DNA of 64,000 nucleotides. Origin: Fluviispira multicolorata. GTDB lineage: Bacteria; Bdellovibrionota_B; Oligoflexia; Silvanigrellales; Silvanigrellaceae. Shown here piece by piece: positions 8,844-15,261 of the stretch (positions within the stretch are counted from its first letter, which is position 1; every line of letters begins with the position of its first letter). The position numbers and the translations under genes are program-made. The notes beneath the pieces are model-generated. The model had not been told where the DNA came from. It did not search any database and saw only the letters and a list, made by a program, of their open reading frames with translations. The stretch is from contig NZ_WFLN01000005.1 of assembly GCF_009208585.1 (NCBI RefSeq), positions 517,470 to 581,469 on the forward strand, read 5' to 3'.

Positions 8844-8940
8844 AGAGATATCATAAACTTATATAAGTTTGTATATCTCTTACAACTCGTGTTTGTAAGA
8901 ATTAAATCTTACAGATACATATCCTACTCATCTTTTGAGT
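8844..8940 (-). promoter_or_regulatory. Structured RNA leader candidate upstream of ileS
   Basis: Read toward ileS, this leader holds three successive hairpins: ACTCA/TGAGT (8926-8930 with 8936-8940), CTTACAA/TTGTAAG (8879-8885 with 8993-style partner at 8893-8899) and a long hairpin in which AGAGATA (8844-8850) pairs with TATCTCT (8874-8880) around a perfect 16-bp palindrome at 8855-8870. The hairpins lie about 40-140 bp before the ileS start. The last two share bases 8879-8880, so they may be alternative folds. I found no T-box consensus, so I give no class name. Synthetase genes are often controlled by their leaders, which makes regulation plausible but unproven. Confidence 0.4.
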
Positions 8941-9092
8941 GGAAACCGGATTCACCAGTAATGCGAAGGGTATAGCAAATTTATAATATATCCGTACAGT
9001 TTTTTAAGATAATTCCTTAAAAAGAAGAGACAGTGTATAAATCCACTGTAATGAGTGATTGTCCTTCTTAAATATCGAACAAAGGATGAGTT

Positions 9093-9767
9093 TTGAATAA
9101 GAAATTTTTAATTGAATCAATCTGGGTTTTGGCATTTATTTTTCTTTTAATTCTAATAAAATCATCTGCTTTGTGGTTTTATTATGTTCCATCTGGTTCC
9201 ATGATGCCTACGGTCATTCTTGGGGATCGTATTCTTACAAATAAACTTGCCTATGGTTTACGTATACCTTTTATGAGTAAGCCTTTATTCAACTGGAGCT
9301 TACCTAAAAGAGGAGAAATAATAGTTTTCCTGTCACCAAAGGATAAAAACACATTTGTAAAAAGAGTTGTGGGTTTGCCTAACGACGTTCTTCATTTTCA
9401 AAACGGAATTCTTTTTGTAAATGGAGTTTCTGTAAATGAGACGCCCATACAAAAGATTACTTATGAGCACTTTGAATATATAGAAGTCATTGAAAAGTCA
9501 GATGAATTTGGCTTACCTGAACATTCTATTCTCTCTGCTCGCGAAGCAGGGCAAACTTTTTTTGAAAGCCGTCGTTTTGTTGTCCCTACGGATAAATTAT
9601 TTGTTCTGGGGGACAATCGAGACAATTCATATGATAGTCGAGCATTTGGTTATGTGGATAAAAACTCAATTTACGGTAAAATGGTTGGAATTCTCTTTTC
9701 TACAGACAGAAATGAGCATTTTTTTCCTGAATTTCGTGGCGAAAGATTTTTAAAGAGCATAAAATAA
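9093..9767 (+). CDS. lepB: Signal peptidase I
   Basis: This 224-aa inner-membrane serine protease removes Sec and Tat signal peptides on the periplasmic side. It has one N-terminal transmembrane segment (about 7-29), the catalytic serine box 'PSGSMMPT' with Ser36, the lysine box 'FVKRVVGLPND' with Lys90 as general base, and the late 'VLGDNRDNSYDSRAFGYV' box. It starts at TTG 9093, with AAGGATGAG directly upstream; the nearby ATG leads to a stop after four codons. With one membrane span it is shorter than E. coli LepB and closer to the Gram-positive layout. Many substrates, such as the OppA-like proteins and barrels, are encoded in this window. Confidence 0.96.
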   Translation: MNKKFLIESIWVLAFIFLLILIKSSALWFYYVPSGSMMPTVILGDRILTNKLAYGLRIPFMSKPLFNWSLPKRGEIIVFLSPKDKNTFVKRVVGLPNDVLHFQNGILFVNGVSVNETPIQKITYEHFEYIEVIEKSDEFGLPEHSILSAREAGQTFFESRRFVVPTDKLFVLGDNRDNSYDSRAFGYVDKNSIYGKMVGILFSTDRNEHFFPEFRGERFLKSIK

Positions 9768-9849
9768 GAGGAGCTTAAATTTTTTTATTATTATAATATC
9801 AAATTGTTACGTCAATAAAGACAACTTTTTTTAAAAAACGTTGTAAAGA

Positions 9850-9877
9850 TTTTCAATAAGGGCTTTCCTTATGAAAA
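9850..9877 (+). promoter_or_regulatory. Hairpin in the rpsD 5' region
   Basis: TTTTC-A-ATAAGG (9850-9861) pairs with CCTTAT-GAAAA (9867-9877) with one bulged A and a 5-nt loop. It lies 57 bp before the rpsD start. S4 represses its own mRNA in several bacteria through structured leaders, so this could be an S4 target. No T-run follows, which argues against a lepB terminator. Confidence 0.3.
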
Positions 9878-9933
9878 TAAAAAACATATAGTGCGCCTGT
9901 GTTTTGAACATTTTATGGAGGTACTTAGTACAT

Positions 9934-10542
9934 ATGTCTCGTTACACTGGTCCACGCATGCGTATCGCTCGTCGTCTTGGCACATTACCAGGGCTTACAA
10001 GCAAAGAAATTAAAAGAAAATCTCGTCCAGGCCAGCACGGCGCTGCTCCACACAAAAAGTCGGAGTTCGCTATTGCGCTTGAGGAAAAACAAAAAATTCG
10101 TTTCAATTATGGTCTTACTGAAAGACAAATGCAACGTTATGTCAAAGCGGCTCGTAAGGCAAAAACCCTTACTGGTGAAGCTCTTCTCCGTATGTGCGAA
10201 ATGCGCCTCGATAGCGTTGTTTTCCGTCTTGGTTTTGCACCTTCAATTCCAGCGGCGCGTCAGCTCGTTCGTCATGGTCACGTTCATGTTAACGGTCGTA
10301 GAGTAAACATGCCTAGCTATCAATGCAAAGCGGGCGAAGTTATTGTTCCAACAAACAAAGAGGCAACTCTTAGCCTTGTTAAAAACAATCTCGTTCACCG
10401 TCAAAATGCACAACCACCTGCATTTTTAAGCCTCAGCGCAGACAAGCTTCAAGCGTCTGTTGTAAGCGTTTGCTCACGTGAAGAAGTTCTTCTTCAAGTT
10501 AATGAGCGCCTTGTGGTTGAATACTACGCGCAACGCGGTTAA
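9934..10542 (+). CDS. rpsD: 30S ribosomal protein S4
   Basis: This 202-aa primary 16S rRNA-binding protein nucleates 30S assembly. The N-terminus 'MSRYTGPRMRIARRLG.LPGLTSKEIKRKSRPGQHG' resembles the cyanobacterial/plastid type and lacks the Cys4 zinc motif. The central S4 RNA-binding domain includes 'MRLDSVVFRLGFAPSIPAARQLVRHGHVHVNGRRVNMPS' (about 95-133). I chose the ATG at 9934, 10 codons inside the open frame, because GGAGG precedes it by 11 bp and homology begins there. Here rpsD stands outside any alpha or spc operon, between lepB and corA. Its codon use is richer in G and C than its neighbours, as expected for a highly expressed gene. Confidence 0.97.
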   Translation: MSRYTGPRMRIARRLGTLPGLTSKEIKRKSRPGQHGAAPHKKSEFAIALEEKQKIRFNYGLTERQMQRYVKAARKAKTLTGEALLRMCEMRLDSVVFRLGFAPSIPAARQLVRHGHVHVNGRRVNMPSYQCKAGEVIVPTNKEATLSLVKNNLVHRQNAQPPAFLSLSADKLQASVVSVCSREEVLLQVNERLVVEYYAQRG

Positions 10543-10564
10543 TATTTGTTAATTCAATTAAGAT

Positions 10565-10647
10565 CTCCTTGTTTTCTTACGAAATGCCTTCGTAGATGTT
10601 CTTTGTTAAGTCTTTAGAAGACGAACAAGAAAAACAGGAGGTTTTTT
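10565..10647 (+). promoter_or_regulatory. Three-way-junction RNA: rpsD terminator and/or corA regulatory leader
   Basis: An outer stem of 13 pairs joins 10565-10578 (CTCCTTGTTTTCTT) to 10627-10640 (AAGAAAAACAGGAG) with two single-nt bulges. Inside are hairpin TACGAA/TTCGTA (10578-10583 with 10589-10594) and a second arm made of GTTC/GAAC (10598-10601 with 10623-10626) capped by GTCTT/AAGAC (10610-10614 with 10618-10622). The outer stem pairs with the AGGAGG ribosome-binding site of corA (10636-10641), and a run of eight T follows at once, giving a terminator shape. It could end rpsD transcription, attenuate corA, or gate corA translation. The fold is read from the sequence; the role is inference. 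Confidence 0.6.
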
Positions 10648-11718
10648 TTGTCTGAAATTATACTTTCTAAAAAATTTCAGGGTCGTAATTATATTTTTGA
10701 AGAGCTCATTTTAAGCCAAACCTCTCAAGATGCTTACATTCAAATGCAGGGCATTGCCACTCGCTTTAAACTTCATTATTTAACAGTTGAAGACTGTGTA
10801 CATAGAAATCAAAGAACTAAAGTAGAATCTTTTGGTGAATATCATTTTATCGTTTGGTATTATTTTAATCCCTCTCTAGAGAAGCCAATAGAACTACATA
10901 TTGTTCTTGGAAAAGATTTTCTTTTACTTATAACCAATGAAACTCCTCTTCGGATAGCTACAGATTGGAAGATGCTTTGCTTTCCAAAAGGACAAAGTAT
11001 TTTTTTATATGATGCTATTTGCCAAATGTTTGATGTTCTTGTCGAACATTCTGAAATGTATGTAGCAGCTCTTGAGTATGGCATGCATGTCCTTGAAAAA
11101 AGAATTGTTACGAAACAAATCAATCCGAAAAAAATGTTGCGTATGAAATATCTTGTGAATGAGTTGGAACAAACTGTAGGTGCAGTTGGCACTATTTTTC
11201 ATCAACTCGAAAAGTATGAGTTTAATTTAGATCAAAAGTTTCGAATGAGAAATATTGTTGATCACCATAATCGTCTCTTGGAAAATGTAATGCACTTACG
11301 CTTCCAATCCATGGCATTAATGGATATTTATTATGGTTCTGCGGGAGAACGATCTAATCAGCAAATGCGTAAATTAACCATGCTATCTGCTTATTTGTTA
11401 CCTATGAGCGTATTGGCTGGAATATTCGGAATGAATTTTGAAAGTATGCCTTTTAAAGAGTCCTCATTCATGTATGTCGGTTTTATTCTTATTTTTGGAA
11501 CACCTTTGTCAATTTTTATTTTTTTCATTTATAGAAAAATAAATTCAAAAAATTCAAAGAAAATGCGTAAAATTCATGATGAAAATCATAAAAAACATTA
11601 TCCATTTTTATTTAGACAGATGGATTACTCTAATCATAAAATCGTCAATGAAAATAAAGAAAGTATGCAAAATAGTAAAAATTCGAAAAAAGATAAAAAG
11701 CACACTAAGGTTACATGA
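10648..11718 (+). CDS. corA: CorA-type magnesium/cobalt transporter
   Basis: This 356-aa protein is a CorA-family divalent cation channel of the inner membrane. The signature 'GMNFESMP' (the conserved GMN at about 265-267) ends the first of two C-terminal transmembrane segments (about 246-265 and 276-295). The long cytoplasmic N-terminal part has the alpha/beta plus stalk-helix layout of the family. A basic, Lys-rich tail of about 55 residues follows the second span and is longer than usual. The start is TTG at 10648, with AGGAGG six bases upstream. That site lies in the outer stem of the RNA structure described above, so expression may be conditional. Confidence 0.93.
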   Translation: MSEIILSKKFQGRNYIFEELILSQTSQDAYIQMQGIATRFKLHYLTVEDCVHRNQRTKVESFGEYHFIVWYYFNPSLEKPIELHIVLGKDFLLLITNETPLRIATDWKMLCFPKGQSIFLYDAICQMFDVLVEHSEMYVAALEYGMHVLEKRIVTKQINPKKMLRMKYLVNELEQTVGAVGTIFHQLEKYEFNLDQKFRMRNIVDHHNRLLENVMHLRFQSMALMDIYYGSAGERSNQQMRKLTMLSAYLLPMSVLAGIFGMNFESMPFKESSFMYVGFILIFGTPLSIFIFFIYRKINSKNSKKMRKIHDENHKKHYPFLFRQMDYSNHKIVNENKESMQNSKNSKKDKKHTKVT

Positions 11719-11798
11719 CAAAATAGAAACGGACATGTTATGATTTTAACCTAAATGTACAGTCACTCCTTTTTAACTTTAAATAACGGTATTATTTT

Positions 11799-12665
11799 AT
11801 GAACTCAAATTTGATGCATAAACAATTGCATATTCCAATTCCAGAAGGCGCGCTTTCCATAGAGGTAGCATATAAAGCTAAGTCTTCTTATCCAATTGTA
11901 GCAAGCCCATCCTGTGAAGGTACTATTGGGGCAGAAATTATTTCTCCCACATATTCTCAAGAACAGCATGAAACATGGAAAATAATGCTGAAAAAGCAAT
12001 CTCAACTTGTTAAAGATTATCTGTGTAAAGAATATCTCGAAGGGATGAATTTATTAAATTTTCCTAAAGAAAAAATCCCTTCTTTGTCTCATTCAAGTGA
12101 AAGTTTGAAAAAGAGCACAGGCTGGCAAATTATTCGCGCTGAAGGTCTCGTATCTCCAAAATATTTTTTTGCATTGCTCGCAAATAAAGTATTTCCTTGT
12201 ACTGATTTTATTCGACACATTGAAGAAATTGATTACACACCTGCTCCGGATACTTTTCATGATCAAGCAGGCCATTTAGCTATGATTACAAATCATAGAT
12301 TTGCAGAATTTTTTAATTTATTTGGAATAGCGGGTGCGCAAGCAAAAGATGACGAAGAAGTGATGTGGTTTAATCGTATTTATTGGTTTACCGTCGAATT
12401 TGGACTCATAAATCCTACCGCACATGCCGGAAGAAATAGAGTTGATAATCAATGTAGAATATATGGTGCAGGTATCGCTTCGTCATGCGGAGAGATTGTT
12501 TATAGTTTATCTGATAAAGTAAAAAAACATCCTTTTTCTTTAGATGTAATTAGTGAAACTGATTTTGACATTCATCATATGCAAGATCAGCTTTTTGAAA
12601 TAGAATCTTTTGATGAATTGGAGTCTGAATTTAGAAATTGGGCCCAGAAAAAAGGTTTTATATAA
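11799..12665 (+). CDS. phhA: Biopterin-dependent aromatic amino acid hydroxylase (Phe 4-hydroxylase-like)
   Basis: This 288-aa protein is a monodomain member of the non-heme-iron aromatic amino acid hydroxylases, which use O2 and a tetrahydropterin to convert Phe to Tyr. The iron-binding triad is visible: H154 and H159 in 'FHDQAGHLAM' and E200 in 'YWFTVEFGL'. The 'RIYGAGIASSCGEIVYSL' segment (about 210-227) matches the substrate-binding block. There is no ACT regulatory domain, as in bacterial PhhA enzymes. I see no pterin carbinolamine dehydratase gene nearby. A Trp hydroxylase specificity cannot be excluded from sequence alone. The following barrel gene starts 3 bp after the stop, so the two are probably cotranscribed. 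Confidence 0.9.
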   Translation: MNSNLMHKQLHIPIPEGALSIEVAYKAKSSYPIVASPSCEGTIGAEIISPTYSQEQHETWKIMLKKQSQLVKDYLCKEYLEGMNLLNFPKEKIPSLSHSSESLKKSTGWQIIRAEGLVSPKYFFALLANKVFPCTDFIRHIEEIDYTPAPDTFHDQAGHLAMITNHRFAEFFNLFGIAGAQAKDDEEVMWFNRIYWFTVEFGLINPTAHAGRNRVDNQCRIYGAGIASSCGEIVYSLSDKVKKHPFSLDVISETDFDIHHMQDQLFEIESFDELESEFRNWAQKKGFI

Positions 12666-12668
12666 TAT

Positions 12669-13307
12669 ATGATTTCTTTTCTAAGAAATTACATTTTAGT
12701 ATTGTTACTTTATATAGATTTTTCGGTTTCTGCAGAAAAAGGAATTAGTATAAGTTATGGGACAGACGGTCAAGCTTCAGCATACTCAACATTTTTTTAT
12801 CAAGATTTTAAATTAAATGATCCACTTGATAGAATTAAATTAGGTTATCTTATTCGTTTTAGTAATTTTAGTTCAAATATTGATCTGTTTTATACTGATT
12901 CAAGTTCCTCTGAAAAATCCTCTGCAAATTCAATACAGATAAAATCTCCAAATATTTATTCGCTAAATGGAGGTTTTGTCGGGAATATTGATTTTCTTTC
13001 TAACTTAGGTTTTGGTTTTAATCTTGATCTTTTTGGTATTTCATTTGGCGGCCAGAAAATTGTCGAAAATTCAAATGTAAAAGCAAATCCTGCTCAATAT
13101 AATTTGTTTCTTTATAATATAAATGATCTTGGCAGTCTTAATTCAGAGTTTTATATATTTTATACACATAAAGAATTTATTCTTTTAAGAACTGGATTAT
13201 CTCATTACTTTTCAGAATACACAACAGATGTTGCTCTTGCAAATAATAGCAAAAAATTTAGAAGAGTATCTAATTTATTTTTTCTATCCATAGGCTTAAA
13301 TTTTTAA
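12669..13307 (+). CDS. Predicted small outer-membrane beta-barrel protein
   Basis: This 212-aa protein has a Sec signal peptide (about 1-21, ending 'VSA') and a mature part of alternating short polar/hydrophobic strands: 'GISISYGT', 'IKLGYLIRFSNF', 'SNIDLFYTD', 'LNGGFVGNIDF', 'GFGFNLDLFGISFGG', 'EFYIFYTHKEF' and 'ILLRTGLSHYF'. It ends in 'LFFLSIGLNF' with a terminal Phe, the usual outer-membrane insertion signal. About eight strands fit. I do not recognise the family. It starts 3 bp after phhA and stands 130 bp ahead of the chaperone-usher-like cluster, from which it is separated by a good promoter, so membership in that system is uncertain. Confidence 0.7.
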   Translation: MISFLRNYILVLLLYIDFSVSAEKGISISYGTDGQASAYSTFFYQDFKLNDPLDRIKLGYLIRFSNFSSNIDLFYTDSSSSEKSSANSIQIKSPNIYSLNGGFVGNIDFLSNLGFGFNLDLFGISFGGQKIVENSNVKANPAQYNLFLYNINDLGSLNSEFYIFYTHKEFILLRTGLSHYFSEYTTDVALANNSKKFRRVSNLFFLSIGLNF

Positions 13308-13339
13308 ATAAAAAAAAATAAAAAAAAATTTAAAATTAT

Positions 13340-13368
13340 TTGACATAAAAATATTCATGATTTATTTT
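13340..13368 (+). promoter_or_regulatory. Sigma70-type promoter of the exported-subunit cluster
   Basis: TTGACA at 13340-13345 and TATTTT at 13363-13368 are separated by 17 bp. This would start a leader of about 65 nt before the first subunit gene, which has AAAGGG ahead of its ATG at 13438. Confidence 0.55.
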
Positions 13369-13437
13369 CATTACAAATAGAAACTTAAAGATGTTTGTTC
13401 GTGTACTTAATACATCTATCATAGAAAGGGTAGACTT

Positions 13438-13929
13438 ATGCTAAAGAAACTCGTTTTGGTCTCTTCGGTTTTATGCACTTTCAATGTTTTTGCATCCAAT
13501 TCATCCGTTCTCGAATTGCTTTTAAATGGTACTATTACTCAGACACCATTTTGGAGCACAGATGGCGGCGTTTCAGTTGCTAAACAAGTTATTTATTCTT
13601 ACAACGGGTATGTACCTGCTAATGGCGTAATTGATACAAATATTGTTGGTGTTTCACTTGTTCATCCTGTGAGCGCTTCATCTAATGTTGAATTATCACT
13701 TCCATCAAACTGCACAATTGGTGGTCCTGGTGGAACTGCAGTTAGCGTTAATGATACTCAGTTTGTTGTAAATAATAATACCTATGCAAATAATGCTACA
13801 ATCGGTGTTGCAGAATTTCCTGACACTGGCTCCTATGGTGCAACAAGTATTAGAATATCTGGTTTAAGCCAAAATGTTCAAGGTGCATTGTCATGTCCTG
13901 CAAATGGTAGTTTAACTTATATTTATTAA
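13438..13929 (+). CDS. Exported fibre-subunit-like protein 1
   Basis: This 163-aa protein has a clean Sec signal peptide (residues 1-19, ending 'VFA'). The mature part is beta-rich, Asn/Ser/Gly/Val-rich and almost free of charge, like many fimbrial subunits. It has exactly two mature Cys, in 'LPSNCTIGG' and 'GALSCPANG', placed to form a disulfide, and ends in 'NGSLTYIY'. It is a paralogue of the next protein: both share 'NG.....N...V.LV', a Cys, then 'S.RI.GLS.N..G..SC..N.SL.YI' at the end. With a PapD-like protein and a large outer-membrane barrel downstream, I infer a major subunit of a chaperone-usher-type fibre. No pilin family is recognised by name. Confidence 0.65.
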   Translation: MLKKLVLVSSVLCTFNVFASNSSVLELLLNGTITQTPFWSTDGGVSVAKQVIYSYNGYVPANGVIDTNIVGVSLVHPVSASSNVELSLPSNCTIGGPGGTAVSVNDTQFVVNNNTYANNATIGVAEFPDTGSYGATSIRISGLSQNVQGALSCPANGSLTYIY

Positions 13930-13989
13930 TTTAAATAAGTTTAAATTGACATGATTTTTATTTATTAAGACAGTTTTTTGGAAAAAATC

Positions 13990-14439
13990 ATGTCAAAGTA
14001 TAAATACTATTTATTTTGTTTTTATATAAAATCATCTTTTGCATTTCCTGTAAAAGATGATTTTCCTCATTGGATTGTAAATGGCAGTGATGAATTAAAT
14101 GCAATTGTTTTTAATGCAAATCAATTTTTGTCATCAAATGGCATACTTGAATTTAATAGCTATTTTGTAAAACTTGTAAATGCCAAAAATAAAAATTCAA
14201 GAGTAAATTTTAAAAAAATGAGTGGTTGCAGCTTTAGCAATGGAGAAAATATTCCAGATTCAAATATTTTTTTACTTGTCAATTCTAAAGAATATCTTGA
14301 ATATCAATATTTAAGTGTCACTGATTTTAATTATGGAGATAATGGAGCTGAAATATCTGTGCGTATTAAAGGCTTAAGTAATAATCATTACGGAACTTTT
14401 TCATGCAGAGTGAATGCTTCATTAATTTATATAGAATAA
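13990..14439 (+). CDS. Exported fibre-subunit-like protein 2 (paralogue of subunit 1)
   Basis: This 149-aa protein starts best at ATG 13990, preceded by GGAAAAAA; a TTG four codons upstream is also open. The N-terminus 'MSKYKYYLFCFYIKSSFAF' is a short signal peptide. The mature part keeps the layout of the preceding protein: two paired Cys ('MSGCSF' and 'TFSCRVN') and the end 'NASLIYIE', but with more charged residues. The likely role is a minor or tip subunit of the same surface structure. Its stop is 9 bp ahead of the chaperone-like gene. The function is inferred from paralogy and context only. Confidence 0.6.
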   Translation: MSKYKYYLFCFYIKSSFAFPVKDDFPHWIVNGSDELNAIVFNANQFLSSNGILEFNSYFVKLVNAKNKNSRVNFKKMSGCSFSNGENIPDSNIFLLVNSKEYLEYQYLSVTDFNYGDNGAEISVRIKGLSNNHYGTFSCRVNASLIYIE

Positions 14440-14448
14440 GGAAAGAGT

Positions 14449-15261
14449 ATGAAGAAAATAATTTTAAAAAATTCATTGATCTTTATTTGCATTAATTTAT
14501 CTCCTATTTTTATAGAGGTAAGTTTAGCGCAGGAAAATAAACCTATAGGTAGTATTTTTGTATCTCCTATTTCCGCATTTTCGGTAAACTCAGATGAAAT
14601 GTTCTTAACATTAGCGAATACTTCAAATACACTTGGAAAATTTATCTTTAAAAGTAAATGTATAGTAAATAAAGTAGAATATGTTGACAAAGGTTGTGAG
14701 AAGTTTTTTTCTTTTGATCTTTCTGGTATGTTACAAGATAATATTATTACATTACCAGCCAATACTCAAAAAAAGATTCCGATTAAATTATTGAATAAAC
14801 CAAATGGAAAAGAAGAGTTTTCAGCATTTTTTACTCCTGAATTTACTGTTGCTTCAGATGTTGATAGACCGAAAAACTCTTTAGGATTTGATTTTAAATT
14901 TGTGCCTGGAATTTTATTTTCTTGGAATTCTGCAAGTCCAAAATTAGATTTACAGGAATTTAAAGCAAAAAATTCTAAGGAAGGCGTTAGAAGTGTAAAT
15001 TTTGTTTTTGATATATCAAAATTGAGTAATCCTCAAGTTGTAAGTGTAAATGCAAAAATAATTGATAGTAAAACAAATAAACTTATTAGATTTTTAGATT
15101 TAGGCAAAGAGAAGCTAATTGATCCAAGAAGAAAAAAATTAGTGCTAAAAGGAGAAATTGATAAAAGTAAGGAAAACGAAAAAGGTCTTTGTTATGAATT
15201 ATTGTTGCAAGAATTGACATCTAACACTGCTTATAAAATAAAATCACCCACTTGTACATGA
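14449..15261 (+). CDS. PapD-like periplasmic chaperone candidate
   Basis: This 270-aa protein has a signal peptide (about 1-24, ending 'SLAQ') and then two predicted beta-sandwich parts. The first (about 28-140) opens with 'GSIFVSPISAFSVNSDE', has 'FLTLANTS' and a 'ITLPANTQKKIPIKLL' segment; this order matches the N-terminal domain of pilus chaperones, especially the alternate CfaA-like class ('YPIS' and 'LPAN.SK.I'). The second part (about 150-265) would be the smaller Ig-like domain, with two Cys near the end ('GLCYELLL' and 'SPTCT'). The gene overlaps the usher-like gene by 4 bp (ATGA), so their translation is coupled. The similarity is at the level of layout, not a firm family match. Confidence 0.5.
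   Translation: MKKIILKNSLIFICINLSPIFIEVSLAQENKPIGSIFVSPISAFSVNSDEMFLTLANTSNTLGKFIFKSKCIVNKVEYVDKGCEKFFSFDLSGMLQDNIITLPANTQKKIPIKLLNKPNGKEEFSAFFTPEFTVASDVDRPKNSLGFDFKFVPGILFSWNSASPKLDLQEFKAKNSKEGVRSVNFVFDISKLSNPQVVSVNAKIIDSKTNKLIRFLDLGKEKLIDPRRKKLVLKGEIDKSKENEKGLCYELLLQELTSNTAYKIKSPTCT

Noticed and set aside
8920..8980. A tRNA, T-box or cobalamin riboswitch in the ileS leader ('GGTGAATCCGG' on the minus strand looked suggestive).
   Set aside because: No acceptor or T-loop pattern, no T-box core and no B12 box in the right order; only simple hairpins remain.
10565..10647. M-box (ykoK) magnesium riboswitch before corA.
   Set aside because: The stretch is too short and lacks the long multi-helix M-box layout; only a new structure can be proposed.
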